Part shown: positions 17,462 through 25,584 of the stretch, piece after piece
How the letters are laid out: each line of letters opens with the position of its first letter
Numbering within the stretch: position 1 is the stretch's first letter
NCBI GenBank assembly: GCA_903892415.1
Contig: CAITIQ010000234.1
Location: 62,001 to 126,000 of the forward strand
Length of the DNA: 64,000 bases
Source: an uncultured delta proteobacterium
GTDB lineage: Bacteria; Myxococcota_A; Polyangia; Polyangiales; Polyangiaceae
Direction: 5' to 3'
The notes under the pieces: model-generated
Databases searched by the model: none
Seen by the model: the letters and a program-made list of their open reading frames with translations, nothing else
What the model was told of the DNA's origin: nothing
Program-made: the position numbers and the translations under genes

Positions 17462-17521
17462 GCGACTACGCTGCCTCTGCCTGGTTGCGGCGGCCACAAG
17501 TTCGGAGACCTTGTTGCGGGT

Positions 17522-19750
17522 TCACTCGTGGGCCTTTCTCAGCTTGAGTAAGCGTTCTCGCGATCTTTCTGTCAGGCCGTCCCCCTGTAGCGCGCTCAGT
17601 CGCGTAAGGGAGGTGACGACCAAGTCGTCGCAATGCAGCGCGCTAGCATTGTGCAGCGTAAGCCTCGAGAACGTTCCGTCTGTTGCACGCTGCAAGTCGA
17701 GGCTCGATTGGTACAAGTCGAGCGTGACCTTCTTTAAGTTGCTGGCCTCCAGGGTGACAATGAGCTCGCGCCATCGAGCTGCTTGTATGTTGCTCAGCGT
17801 TCCATCAATCGGTCCGCTGAAGAGGCACTCGAGCTTCAGTCGCACCAGCTTAGGCGCGCGGGATAGAAAGCTCGTCAGGTCCTCAAGCTTGGCCGGGAGA
17901 GTGAGGTGGGCCTCGCGCAGCTCACTGGTGTCGAGGGTATCGAGCGGCATGCGCAGACGCTCTATCCGTTGGAGCGGTATCCCGCTCACATGCTCTGGAC
18001 CTAATAGATAGTCGGTCGCTGCATCAAGCTCGCGCAGCGCCGGCAGCGACTTCAAAAGGTCCGTCGGGAAGCTGGTCTCGTACGGCGTACTAAGTACGAG
18101 TGTAGCCAGGTTATCCAGTCCGCTGAGCGCAGGAAACGGCTGGGCGCATTGGCGCATGACCCGAAGCTCAAGTCGCTTGATTGTGTCGAGCGCGGGCAGA
18201 TCTCCGGCAGCTAAGCTTTCAACCATGAACATTGCTTCTTCCAGCTGCGCTGATGGGGCGAGCATCGGTATGCGCGGTACGCTGAGGGACAGGCTTCTTA
18301 GTTGAGTTGGAAGAGGCAAATTTGCCACTGGCTTCGCCAGTCGAAGCTTCAGCACGCGCAGTGCCGGAAGCGTAGCCCAATCAATGTCCGGTAGCTTCCC
18401 CGAGACTCGCAGTTCCAGATTGCGCAAATTGGTTGGTAGCTCGAGCTTGTAGTCTCCTCCCTCAAAATCGAGTCGCAGGGTCTCAAGCTTGCTGAGGGAA
18501 GCGAATCCGCTCGGTGGCACGCGGCGTACGGTGAGCTCCAGCTTCAACAGCTTGGGCAAAGCTGCCCATTGCTCCGCGGTGGGCCCGACCGCTCCTTGTA
18601 CCTCGAGCTCCGTCCAGGTCCGCGGCGCGGCAAGGAGCGTCAGCAGCGACTTGAGCGGAAGCCCCCGAATCGTTCGTACCGACGCGGCGGAGGGCTGGCT
18701 CAGGAAAGCAATGAGGTCGGAGGAGGACGGCTTGTGGCAATCCAGGACGGTTCGCAGCGTTGCGCAAGCCGGCTGGTTTAGTAGCGGCTGGATATTCTTG
18801 AACAGCGCAATCTGCGCCGGGAAGCCGCGCTCGAACGTGCAGGTGCCAGCGTTCGAGAGCGGCGCTGCCCACGCTGCTAGTTGATTGGGGCGGCAGAGCT
18901 CGGCAAGTCGAAGTTGCTCGTCGCTAGGACCGGCATCATCGTCTATCGCGTCTTCGATTCCACCGGCTGCCTGCGCCAGCTGCAGCGTGATGATCTCTCC
19001 ACGCGGATCTCCTTGCGCAAGCAGCAGGTCTGCCAAGGCAAAGCGAGCCGCGTCGGCGTCGGGAGCGGCGTAGACTGCGGCGAAGGCCTCCTCGCGAGCT
19101 TGCGTGTGTGCGTTGGGAGAAGTGCGTTGCGGCGCAGGAGTTAGCTTGAGTTGACTCTCAAGCTGGGCCACCTGGGTTGCTAGCGCTGGCTCCAATTGCG
19201 TCTCGGCGCGGAGCTCAAAATACTGTGCAATCAAACGGAGCTCACTCGCGACCCAGCCGCCCGTGCTCGAGTTTACGATACTGAGATAACGGTCTGCGAG
19301 CGCGCTCGTGCGCTCGGCCAGGTCTCGGTCACCTGAGAGTCGCAGGGCCTGGAGAATTGCGCTTAGGAGCGGGCGCGATGAAAGCCCCGCGTACGGCGGA
19401 TCCTCTAGCACGTCCAATAGGTAGCTAGCCAGGCGAGGGTCCTCGCGCGCTACTAGCGCTTTGAGCTTATTCCCAACCTGCTCTTGACTGCCCGCACGAA
19501 GGGCTGCAGCCAGCCGAGGAAAGTCGAGTGGATCTCCCAGCTGTGCAACGGCCCACCACCCCTCCAGATCCTGTTTGCGCTTTCCCGCTCGTAACAGCTC
19601 GCGAATCGGCTCTGCTGCAGCCAGTTGTTTGGCTACATGTGAGTGTAGCTGGGCCAGTCGTGGATGCCTGTTCCGCTTCCAGGCCTCGGCAAGCCAGGCA
19701 AGGTGCTCGCGGGACGGTACAAAGAGCCGGTCGGCCTCGTTCGCAGCCAT
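17522..19750 (-). CDS. TIGR02996 domain protein with leucine-rich repeats
   Basis: A 742-residue cytoplasmic-looking protein. Residues about 220-260 contain EEAFAAVYAAPDADAARFAL followed by ADLLLAQGDPRGEIITLQLA, the hallmark of the TIGR02996 repeat-companion domain that is abundant in myxobacteria and planctomycetes. The C-terminal half (about 330-740) is a leucine-rich-repeat-like solenoid with recurring L..L..L segments such as LRNLELRVSGKLPDIDWATL and LRSLSLSVPRIPML. The N-terminal 200 residues are helical and HEAT-like. Such proteins are probably protein-interaction platforms. It lies near a MoxR/VWA pair and two other repeat proteins, which may be meaningful. There is no signal peptide. 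Confidence 0.8.
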   Translation of the reverse strand: MAANEADRLFVPSREHLAWLAEAWKRNRHPRLAQLHSHVAKQLAAAEPIRELLRAGKRKQDLEGWWAVAQLGDPLDFPRLAAALRAGSQEQVGNKLKALVAREDPRLASYLLDVLEDPPYAGLSSRPLLSAILQALRLSGDRDLAERTSALADRYLSIVNSSTGGWVASELRLIAQYFELRAETQLEPALATQVAQLESQLKLTPAPQRTSPNAHTQAREEAFAAVYAAPDADAARFALADLLLAQGDPRGEIITLQLAQAAGGIEDAIDDDAGPSDEQLRLAELCRPNQLAAWAAPLSNAGTCTFERGFPAQIALFKNIQPLLNQPACATLRTVLDCHKPSSSDLIAFLSQPSAASVRTIRGLPLKSLLTLLAAPRTWTELEVQGAVGPTAEQWAALPKLLKLELTVRRVPPSGFASLSKLETLRLDFEGGDYKLELPTNLRNLELRVSGKLPDIDWATLPALRVLKLRLAKPVANLPLPTQLRSLSLSVPRIPMLAPSAQLEEAMFMVESLAAGDLPALDTIKRLELRVMRQCAQPFPALSGLDNLATLVLSTPYETSFPTDLLKSLPALRELDAATDYLLGPEHVSGIPLQRIERLRMPLDTLDTSELREAHLTLPAKLEDLTSFLSRAPKLVRLKLECLFSGPIDGTLSNIQAARWRELIVTLEASNLKKVTLDLYQSSLDLQRATDGTFSRLTLHNASALHCDDLVVTSLTRLSALQGDGLTERSRERLLKLRKAHE

Positions 19751-19761
19751 CGTGCTAGTCG

Positions 19762-20391
19762 CTAGGGTGCGTTGCTGGCACTGGGCGCTGGCGATGCGCT
19801 TGGCGCGGGCCCAGCGCTCGGGGCGGCACTGGCGCTGGCTGCAGCTGCCGCTGGCTCCACTCTGGTCAAGCTACCGTCCGCGTTGGGCGGCCACAAATAC
19901 AACGTTGTGTCTCCCGTGGAGCGGTCAACGAGTCTCACGCGATTGCAGAGCTCGTGATCAGCGAGCCGGACGAACATCTTGGTATTCACGCGGAAGGTTG
20001 GCCGTTTGCGGCCTTTATCATCACGACCTCGTGGCCCATCCCCATTCAGTGGCACGTCAAAGCGGTGTCGATCGAGCAGCTGGTCATCATCCAGCAGTTC
20101 CACCGCAAACCGGCCCATGACTCGTGGTGTGGCCGTGGCTTGCTTCAGAGTGATCTCTGTCACCTCGCGCAGCGCCGGCACGCTGTCCTTTACAACAATG
20201 GTGAACACCCACTGCTTTGTCGTTGCTACCGGCACAGGGTCTGGAGCGAACTCAGGCTTGGATGCCGAACTCGAGGCGGAGGCCGCCGCGGCCGCGGCCG
20301 CTGAGAAGCCTGCAGGCGGAGCCGCCAACAGCGAAAGGAAAAGCGCCCCCGCTGTGAGTCCCAACACGATGGTAACTCTGAAGCTTTGCAT
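19762..20391 (-). CDS. Secreted or anchored protein with Ala/Ser/Pro-rich tails
   Basis: A 209-residue protein beginning MQSFRVTIVLGLTAGALFLS, a signal peptide or N-terminal anchor, followed by an Ala/Ser-rich low-complexity stretch, a compact beta-rich domain of about 130 residues (from KQWVFTIVVKDSVPAL) and a C-terminal tail of Ala/Ser/Pro repeats. The domain is not recognised. The ATG at 20391 is preferred to one at 20544, which would begin inside the neighbouring hydrolase gene. The gene ends 11 bases before the start of the TIGR02996 gene on the same strand, so the two are probably co-transcribed. Confidence 0.68.
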   Translation of the reverse strand: MQSFRVTIVLGLTAGALFLSLLAAPPAGFSAAAAAAASASSSASKPEFAPDPVPVATTKQWVFTIVVKDSVPALREVTEITLKQATATPRVMGRFAVELLDDDQLLDRHRFDVPLNGDGPRGRDDKGRKRPTFRVNTKMFVRLADHELCNRVRLVDRSTGDTTLYLWPPNADGSLTRVEPAAAAASASAAPSAGPAPSASPAPSASNAP

Positions 20392-20441
20392 GGCCGAGCC
20401 GTCTTCCCACGCTTTGCTCGCCCCGTCGAGTCTGGACGAGC

Positions 20442-22019
20442 TCAGTCGCCGTAGACGCTCGACGTTCCAAGCAACTCGACCACTTTCTCCGGAGCTACGT
20501 TGAACAGGATTGGCGCCTGGGACGCGGTCACCTCCGCGATGCAATCATCGTCGAGTGAGCTAGTTGGGTCCGAAAGAAAGCCGCTGATCAGGGAGCGCGC
20601 ACAGGTCGCGTACGCTGCCTCTGGGTTAACCGAATCGACATGCGTCGCATAGTCCATGGTCAGCCAGTGCAGGTCTGGGCTCTGCTCCGGCCTATTGGCC
20701 TCTACCGCTGCGGCGGCGGTATTGAGGTCAAGCCCTCCGATCAAAACGAGTGCAGGCAGCTTCCCAAGCGCCCAGCTGCGGAGGCTCGGGTCGGATGGCG
20801 CGGCCTGCCAATCCCCTGTTGAAAAGGTCTGTGCCCAGCGCAAGCCAGCACCGCTCGCGACGATGGTCGCATTGAGTTGTGCCTCAGCATCGGCCACGCT
20901 GAAGGAGCTGTCCCACCACTCTGTGTAGGTCACTTGATAGTTGGTCGGTACCGAGTAGGTAGGAATAAGCTCAAGCACCGACTCGAAGGCAGCAAAGTAC
21001 TGATGAACGGTAGCCAGCGCCTGCACGTCCTGTGGCTGGCAGCGGCTGTAGCGGAACAGCAGCGCCGGGACCAGCCCGCGCGTGTCCTCGGAAAGCATTA
21101 GTCGCGTAAGTATATTGCGTAGCCTGACGCCCGTTACGCCAGCATCCTGTGCGCCGACACAAGCGCCAGCATCCGCTTCGACAACCACCTCACGCGCGAA
21201 CGCAACTGGGTCGCCAGGAAGGTGCGCGGCGCAACTGGCGTTCTCCCCACACCGCTCCAGAAACTGACGTCCTACCGCATCGACGAACTCCTCACGGCGG
21301 GCAGACGAACATCCCTCTACCGCGTCGCAGGGCGAATCGAGAACCACGCCGCTGAATACCGACGCTGCAAGGCTAACGGTTCGATGCGCCCAATACGTGC
21401 CGTACGAAGCGCCGTAGAGCAGGACATTGTCGTTTGGTGCGGTCCAAGACGCCAAGGCAGCAACGTCCAGCGCGGCATTCGTTGTGTTGGTATTGAGTAG
21501 TAAAGTTTGCGGTAGCCCTGCCATACACTCTTCGCTGGGTGGATCTGTGTTGGGCATACATTGCAGAAGCGCGCTGCCACCAGTCCCGCGATGATCGGGG
21601 ATAAAGATCTCAAGGTCTGGATGGCGCTCGGCGAGGAACGCTGCAGAGTTGAGCATGAAGGTGCCGGGTGCGCCGGGGCCTCCAGCCAAGAGCCACAGGG
21701 AGCCGCGCACTGGCTCGGTCGCCTCGATCCGTCGCGTCAGGATCGTTAGCGTTTGGCCATCGGGTTGCGCCCAATCCACCGGGACTGGGATCGCCGCGCA
21801 CTCCATCGTTGCAAAGCCATCTTCTGGGCAAGGGCTCCAATCGAACGCAGGCTTCGGGGGGACCTGCCATTCGACTCCTGAGCCGCCCGAGCCGCCCGAG
21901 CCGCCCAGCCCGCCGGTTCCGCCGGCGCTCGATTCGCTATCGCCACAACTCGTGAGCAGGGTAGTTGTAGCTAAAGCGGTAGCAACGAGCGATGGCCAGC
22001 GGACGACGATGGAGTACAC
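20442..22019 (-). CDS. Alpha/beta hydrolase lipoprotein (tripeptidyl aminopeptidase-like)
   Basis: A 525-residue lipoprotein. The GTG at 22019 starts a signal peptide with lipobox (LATTTLLTSC) followed by a Gly/Ser tether. The hydrolase shows the oxyanion segment LWLLAGGPGAPG, the region FIPDHRGTGGSALLQC, the nucleophile elbow GASYGT, a late acidic position in LVLIGGLDLNTAA and a candidate histidine in ATHVDSV. The cap is long and cysteine-containing. This matches secreted alpha/beta hydrolases of the SCO7095/tripeptidyl aminopeptidase group, which cleave peptides from N-termini. A longer reading back to 22247 is rejected because it overlaps the divergent MoxR gene antisense. Its role is probably nutrient peptide hydrolysis at the cell surface. 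Confidence 0.82.
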   Translation of the reverse strand: MYSIVVRWPSLVATALATTTLLTSCGDSESSAGGTGGLGGSGGSGGSGVEWQVPPKPAFDWSPCPEDGFATMECAAIPVPVDWAQPDGQTLTILTRRIEATEPVRGSLWLLAGGPGAPGTFMLNSAAFLAERHPDLEIFIPDHRGTGGSALLQCMPNTDPPSEECMAGLPQTLLLNTNTTNAALDVAALASWTAPNDNVLLYGASYGTYWAHRTVSLAASVFSGVVLDSPCDAVEGCSSARREEFVDAVGRQFLERCGENASCAAHLPGDPVAFAREVVVEADAGACVGAQDAGVTGVRLRNILTRLMLSEDTRGLVPALLFRYSRCQPQDVQALATVHQYFAAFESVLELIPTYSVPTNYQVTYTEWWDSSFSVADAEAQLNATIVASGAGLRWAQTFSTGDWQAAPSDPSLRSWALGKLPALVLIGGLDLNTAAAAVEANRPEQSPDLHWLTMDYATHVDSVNPEAAYATCARSLISGFLSDPTSSLDDDCIAEVTASQAPILFNVAPEKVVELLGTSSVYGD

Positions 22020-22056
22020 GGCCTGGACCCTAGCTGACTTGACGCGTCGATAGCCG

Positions 22057-23097
22057 ATGCAATCGGCTCGCGCGACGGGCAGAATACGCGGCGTGACGCC
22101 CGACGTTCTCGAACAGACCCTATTGCGTGTAGTTGACGCTTCGCTTCGACTCAGCGTCATGATTTGGGGGCCACCAGGCGTTGGTAAGTCAAGCGTGGTG
22201 CGTGAGGTGGCAGAGCAACGTAAGTTGCCGTTCGTTGACCTACGCATAAGTCAGTTGGCTCCAACGGACTTGCGCGGCCTCCCTGTCCCCGATGGAGGAG
22301 TCGCTCGCTGGCTGCCGCCAGAGTTCCTGCCAAGAAGCGGCAAAGGCGTGCTCTTTCTCGATGAGATCAACCTGGCACCGCCTGCGGTTCAAGCAATTGC
22401 GCAGCAGTTGGTTCTTGATCGGCGCGTTGGCTCGTATCTCTTGCCTGAGGAGTGGTTTGTCTGGGCAGCCGGCAACCGGCGAGAGGACCGTGCGGCGGTG
22501 TACGATATGCCAGCTCCGTTGGCTAACCGCTTCCTACACTTCAATGTAGAGCCAAATCTAGAGGCTTTCTTGAGGTACGCAGCGAGGCGCGAGTTGCCAG
22601 AGCTGCTACTTGGCTTTTTGGCTTTTCGTCCGACTCTTCTGCACAAGCTGGATCCCGGTTCCCCGGCGTGGCCCTCACCGCGAAGTTGGGAGATGGCAGG
22701 CCGGCTCTTGCGCGCCGATTTGCCACTTGCTGCTGCCATCGGCGGCCCCGCAGCGGATGAGGTTGCCGCTTACTCACGCGTTGTTCACAGTCTTCCCGAT
22801 GTGGTGTCCATCCTGAACGGAGCGGGTAGCGGGCTCTCGTTCCCGCAGGAACCGTCACAGCGATATGCCATGACGTTTGCATTGGCGGGGCGCCCGGAGA
22901 CGGTCGCTCAGGCCGTCAACGCGTTCGTTTGGTTATGTGAACGCTCCGATGCCGAGTGGGGCCGCCTATTCGCAGGTCAGGTGCTCGAACGAATGCGCAA
23001 TAAAAAGCTCGAAGCCAAGTTCATCCAAGCCGCCGTGAAGCAGCCTGCGCTAGTTCGCTTCCTGGGAGAGTATCGTGAGCTCGTCCGACCCGACTGA
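22057..23097 (+). CDS. MoxR-family AAA+ ATPase
   Basis: A 346-residue AAA+ ATPase with Walker A GPPGVGKS (residues 38-45), Walker B VLFLDEINLAPP, the sensor-1 segment WAAGNR and an arginine-containing region typical of MoxR proteins. MoxR ATPases act as chaperones that remodel or insert metal into partners, normally together with a VWA-domain protein. The downstream gene, which overlaps this one by 23 bases, is exactly such a VWA protein. A GTG at 22093 is an alternative start and would remove twelve poorly characterised residues. The pair is surrounded by repeat proteins that could be its clients or adaptors. Confidence 0.92.
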   Translation: MQSARATGRIRGVTPDVLEQTLLRVVDASLRLSVMIWGPPGVGKSSVVREVAEQRKLPFVDLRISQLAPTDLRGLPVPDGGVARWLPPEFLPRSGKGVLFLDEINLAPPAVQAIAQQLVLDRRVGSYLLPEEWFVWAAGNRREDRAAVYDMPAPLANRFLHFNVEPNLEAFLRYAARRELPELLLGFLAFRPTLLHKLDPGSPAWPSPRSWEMAGRLLRADLPLAAAIGGPAADEVAAYSRVVHSLPDVVSILNGAGSGLSFPQEPSQRYAMTFALAGRPETVAQAVNAFVWLCERSDAEWGRLFAGQVLERMRNKKLEAKFIQAAVKQPALVRFLGEYRELVRPD

Positions 23098-24187
23098 GGC
23101 CGCTATGCGCAAGGCGCGCGGCGCCCTGCTGGAGCTTGCGATTCACTCGCCCTTCTTCGGCACGCTGGCACTCTTCGCAGGGCTTGTTGCAGCGCCTGAG
23201 CGGACGCAAACAGCTGCCACGGACGGGAGAACGATCTTCTATTGCCCGGAGTACGTCAACCAGCTCTCTCGTAGGGAGCTGCGTGGGCTGCTGCTGCATG
23301 AAGTGCTCCACGCAGCGCTCCTTCACCCTAATCGACGTGGTCTACGTGAGCCGCTTCGATGGAATCTCGCCGCGGACATCGTTACCAACGGAATCGTGCG
23401 GGCTCTCAATTGGGCTGAACTCCCGGACGGCGCCATCATCGAAGCCGCGCTCGAGACCTTCAGCGTCGAGGAGGTCTATGAGTTAGTACCTGTAACTCCG
23501 CAAACCATGGCCGGCTTCAAACCGGACCTGCTGGAGTCCGAGGGACCCCAATCGAATGCGTCAAGGGGCGAGAATGAAGCTTATTGGCGGCAGGCCCGCG
23601 CTCAGGCGGAGGTGCTTAGCGCGCACGGCTCACAACCAGCAGGACTCAAGCGTGAGCTTGCTAGGCTCGCAGACGCCAGGGTGGATTGGCGCACCGAGCT
23701 TTGGCGCTTTGCCGCAAAGACCCCAGACGACTTCGAGGACTTTGATCGCCGCTTCATTCATCGAGGCCTCTACCTTGAGTCCCTCACCGCCGAAACGCTG
23801 GAGTTGAGCGTTGCACTCGACACCAGCGGCTCTGTCTCGCTGCCGCTCCTCGGTAGCTTTCTTAGTGAGGTGAAGGCCATTCTTGGCCTCTACCCGCGTG
23901 TCCGCGGCCAGCTCTACTTTGCGGACGCCGCGCTGTACGGTCCTTACGATCTCGAGCAGCCTATCCCTACGGCTTCGGGTGGAGGAGGCACCTCCTTTGC
24001 GCCATTCTTTGAGGCACTCGAGCGAAATGCAGAGGCCGGAGCCAGTCGGGTAGCAATCTACCTAACGGATGGCTTCGGAGAGTTTCCGAGTTTCGTTCCG
24101 ACGCTCCCAGTGCTTTGGGCTGTCGCCCCGGGGGGGGCACGGGATGAGCGCTTTCCGTTCGGTCGCGTGATTCGGATGGTCGACTAG
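23075..24187 (+). CDS. Metallopeptidase-like/VWA protein partner of MoxR (DUF2201 type)
   Basis: A 370-residue protein in two parts. The N-terminal domain has an HExxH zinc-protease-like motif (LLLHEVLHAALLHPN, H75-H79), as in the putative metallopeptidase domain of the DUF2201 family. The C-terminal domain is VWA-like, with the metal-site motif ALDTSGSVSLPLLG, the threonine segment GGGGTSFAPFF and the aspartate in IYLTDGFG. Such proteins work with MoxR ATPases; the start lies 23 bases inside the MoxR gene. Whether the peptidase motif is catalytic cannot be judged. The end overlaps the converging LRV gene by four bases. Confidence 0.9.
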   Translation: MSSSDPTEAAMRKARGALLELAIHSPFFGTLALFAGLVAAPERTQTAATDGRTIFYCPEYVNQLSRRELRGLLLHEVLHAALLHPNRRGLREPLRWNLAADIVTNGIVRALNWAELPDGAIIEAALETFSVEEVYELVPVTPQTMAGFKPDLLESEGPQSNASRGENEAYWRQARAQAEVLSAHGSQPAGLKRELARLADARVDWRTELWRFAAKTPDDFEDFDRRFIHRGLYLESLTAETLELSVALDTSGSVSLPLLGSFLSEVKAILGLYPRVRGQLYFADAALYGPYDLEQPIPTASGGGGTSFAPFFEALERNAEAGASRVAIYLTDGFGEFPSFVPTLPVLWAVAPGGARDERFPFGRVIRMVD

Positions 24188-25584
24188 CGCGGCCTCTTTG
24201 TTAGCCCATCGAGCACACGGGGGCTCTCGTCGTTCGCCAGCAGCGCAAGTGCGGCTTCAGGCGTCGCTCGGTTTTTTGCCACCGCTCGGCGCACCGTTGG
24301 GCTCCTGTCTTTGGCCAGCTTCGCTAGTAGTGTTGGTGGCGTGTCTTTGCGCGAAGCCGCAGCAAGGCGGCAGAGCCCATCCGATTCGGATAGCAATGCG
24401 GGCTCCGCGCGCGCCAGCAGTTCCGGACTCGTAATCGCCACCGCCGCCCGTCTCACAGCTCGCCGTGGGTGACTCATGGCGGAAATCACTGCTGAGGTGG
24501 GACAGCCCGGGTTCTGCAAAGCGGCAATCGCAACCCTCGCTACCGCGTCCATCACCAGTCTCTCGAGCTCCTCTGGTGCTGTTGTGGCGCGGTTGGCAAT
24601 CTGTTCGCGAACTCGATAGTCGGCATCGGCTGCTAACAATTGAGACTCTTCGGCCATAAGGTCCTCCAGCGAAGCGATCGCCATACGCGCCGTGAGCTCT
24701 CGCCGTACAAGGCCGCTACGGATGGCTGGCGCGAGCTGCCCACTGCGCGCCGCCACGCGAATCGCGGCTCGCACCACTGCGTCGCGCGCCTCTCCCGCAG
24801 TTGGGTCTAAATCTAGTAAGTTCAGGGTGGACGCGAGAGGCCAAGCTGGATGCGAGAGGACAATCTCTACGGCACGAGCGCACGACTCTACGTCAAGGAA
24901 CAACCTGCGTTCACCAGGGCTGCCGAGATAACGTTTTAAGATGGCTTGAAGCTGAGTTTCACTGAGCCGAGGCTGCTTCGCTAGTCCACGCAGAACCTCT
25001 AGAATCTCCCAGTGGTCGCTCGTAGTAAGCGCACGCTGCAATAGCTCAGCGAGCTTCTCTCTTGAGGTGTGCACATAGTGAGCATGAAAGAAGCTTCCCA
25101 GCTCGGCGAACAGCTCTGGTGCAGGTGGCTCTGCTGGTGATAGCGCCTCGGCCAAGAGCAGTAGTGGAGGCCCATTAGCCTCTCGGCCGGCGCGGCCCTC
25201 GCGAACATCAAGAGCAATACGAAAGGCGCCACGAATTTCACCCGTTCGGCGAATCGACGGGTCCCGGGCCCAAGCGCTGAGCTCCGGCGGCGCGCCATGA
25301 ACCAGGAAGGCAATCACTGCAGGTACAGGAAACTTGGCAAAGGCCTCCGGTCCCCCGAGCGAAGCAAGCCCAATCGCAGGGTGTGCCAAGACTTGCTTAG
25401 GAATGGCCGGCGCTATGCTCAATAGTGTTTTTAATGGTGTATTAGTGTGCGCCGCGATTTTGGTGAGGAGTTCGTGATGGTGTGGGTACTCCTTGGCTAG
25501 TGCTGATAACCGCTTTTCACTCGTGCGAGCGCTTTGGGCCTCCGCAAGCGCTTTCGGTAGTCCCTTGTGCTCGGCCTCGCTCAT
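24184..25584 (-). CDS. Leucine-rich-repeat-variant (LRV/HEAT-like) protein A
   Basis: A 466-residue, probably cytoplasmic solenoid protein. The C-terminal third shows 24-residue LRV-type units, for example PPTLLAKLAKDRSPTVRRAV followed by AKNRATPEAALALLANDES, and AISAMSHPRRAVRRAAVAIT-type helices. The N-terminal two thirds are helical and HEAT-like. LRV repeats form right-handed superhelices that bind other proteins. It overlaps its upstream neighbour (protein B) by four bases as ATGA, so the two are co-translated. It converges with a four-base overlap on the VWA gene. No enzymatic motif is visible. Confidence 0.8.
   Translation of the reverse strand: MSEAEHKGLPKALAEAQSARTSEKRLSALAKEYPHHHELLTKIAAHTNTPLKTLLSIAPAIPKQVLAHPAIGLASLGGPEAFAKFPVPAVIAFLVHGAPPELSAWARDPSIRRTGEIRGAFRIALDVREGRAGREANGPPLLLLAEALSPAEPPAPELFAELGSFFHAHYVHTSREKLAELLQRALTTSDHWEILEVLRGLAKQPRLSETQLQAILKRYLGSPGERRLFLDVESCARAVEIVLSHPAWPLASTLNLLDLDPTAGEARDAVVRAAIRVAARSGQLAPAIRSGLVRRELTARMAIASLEDLMAEESQLLAADADYRVREQIANRATTAPEELERLVMDAVARVAIAALQNPGCPTSAVISAMSHPRRAVRRAAVAITSPELLARAEPALLSESDGLCRLAAASRKDTPPTLLAKLAKDRSPTVRRAVAKNRATPEAALALLANDESPRVLDGLTKRPR

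Noticed and set aside
22020..22247. N-terminal extension of the alpha/beta hydrolase
   Set aside because: It overlaps the MoxR gene antisense and places the signal peptide inside the protein.
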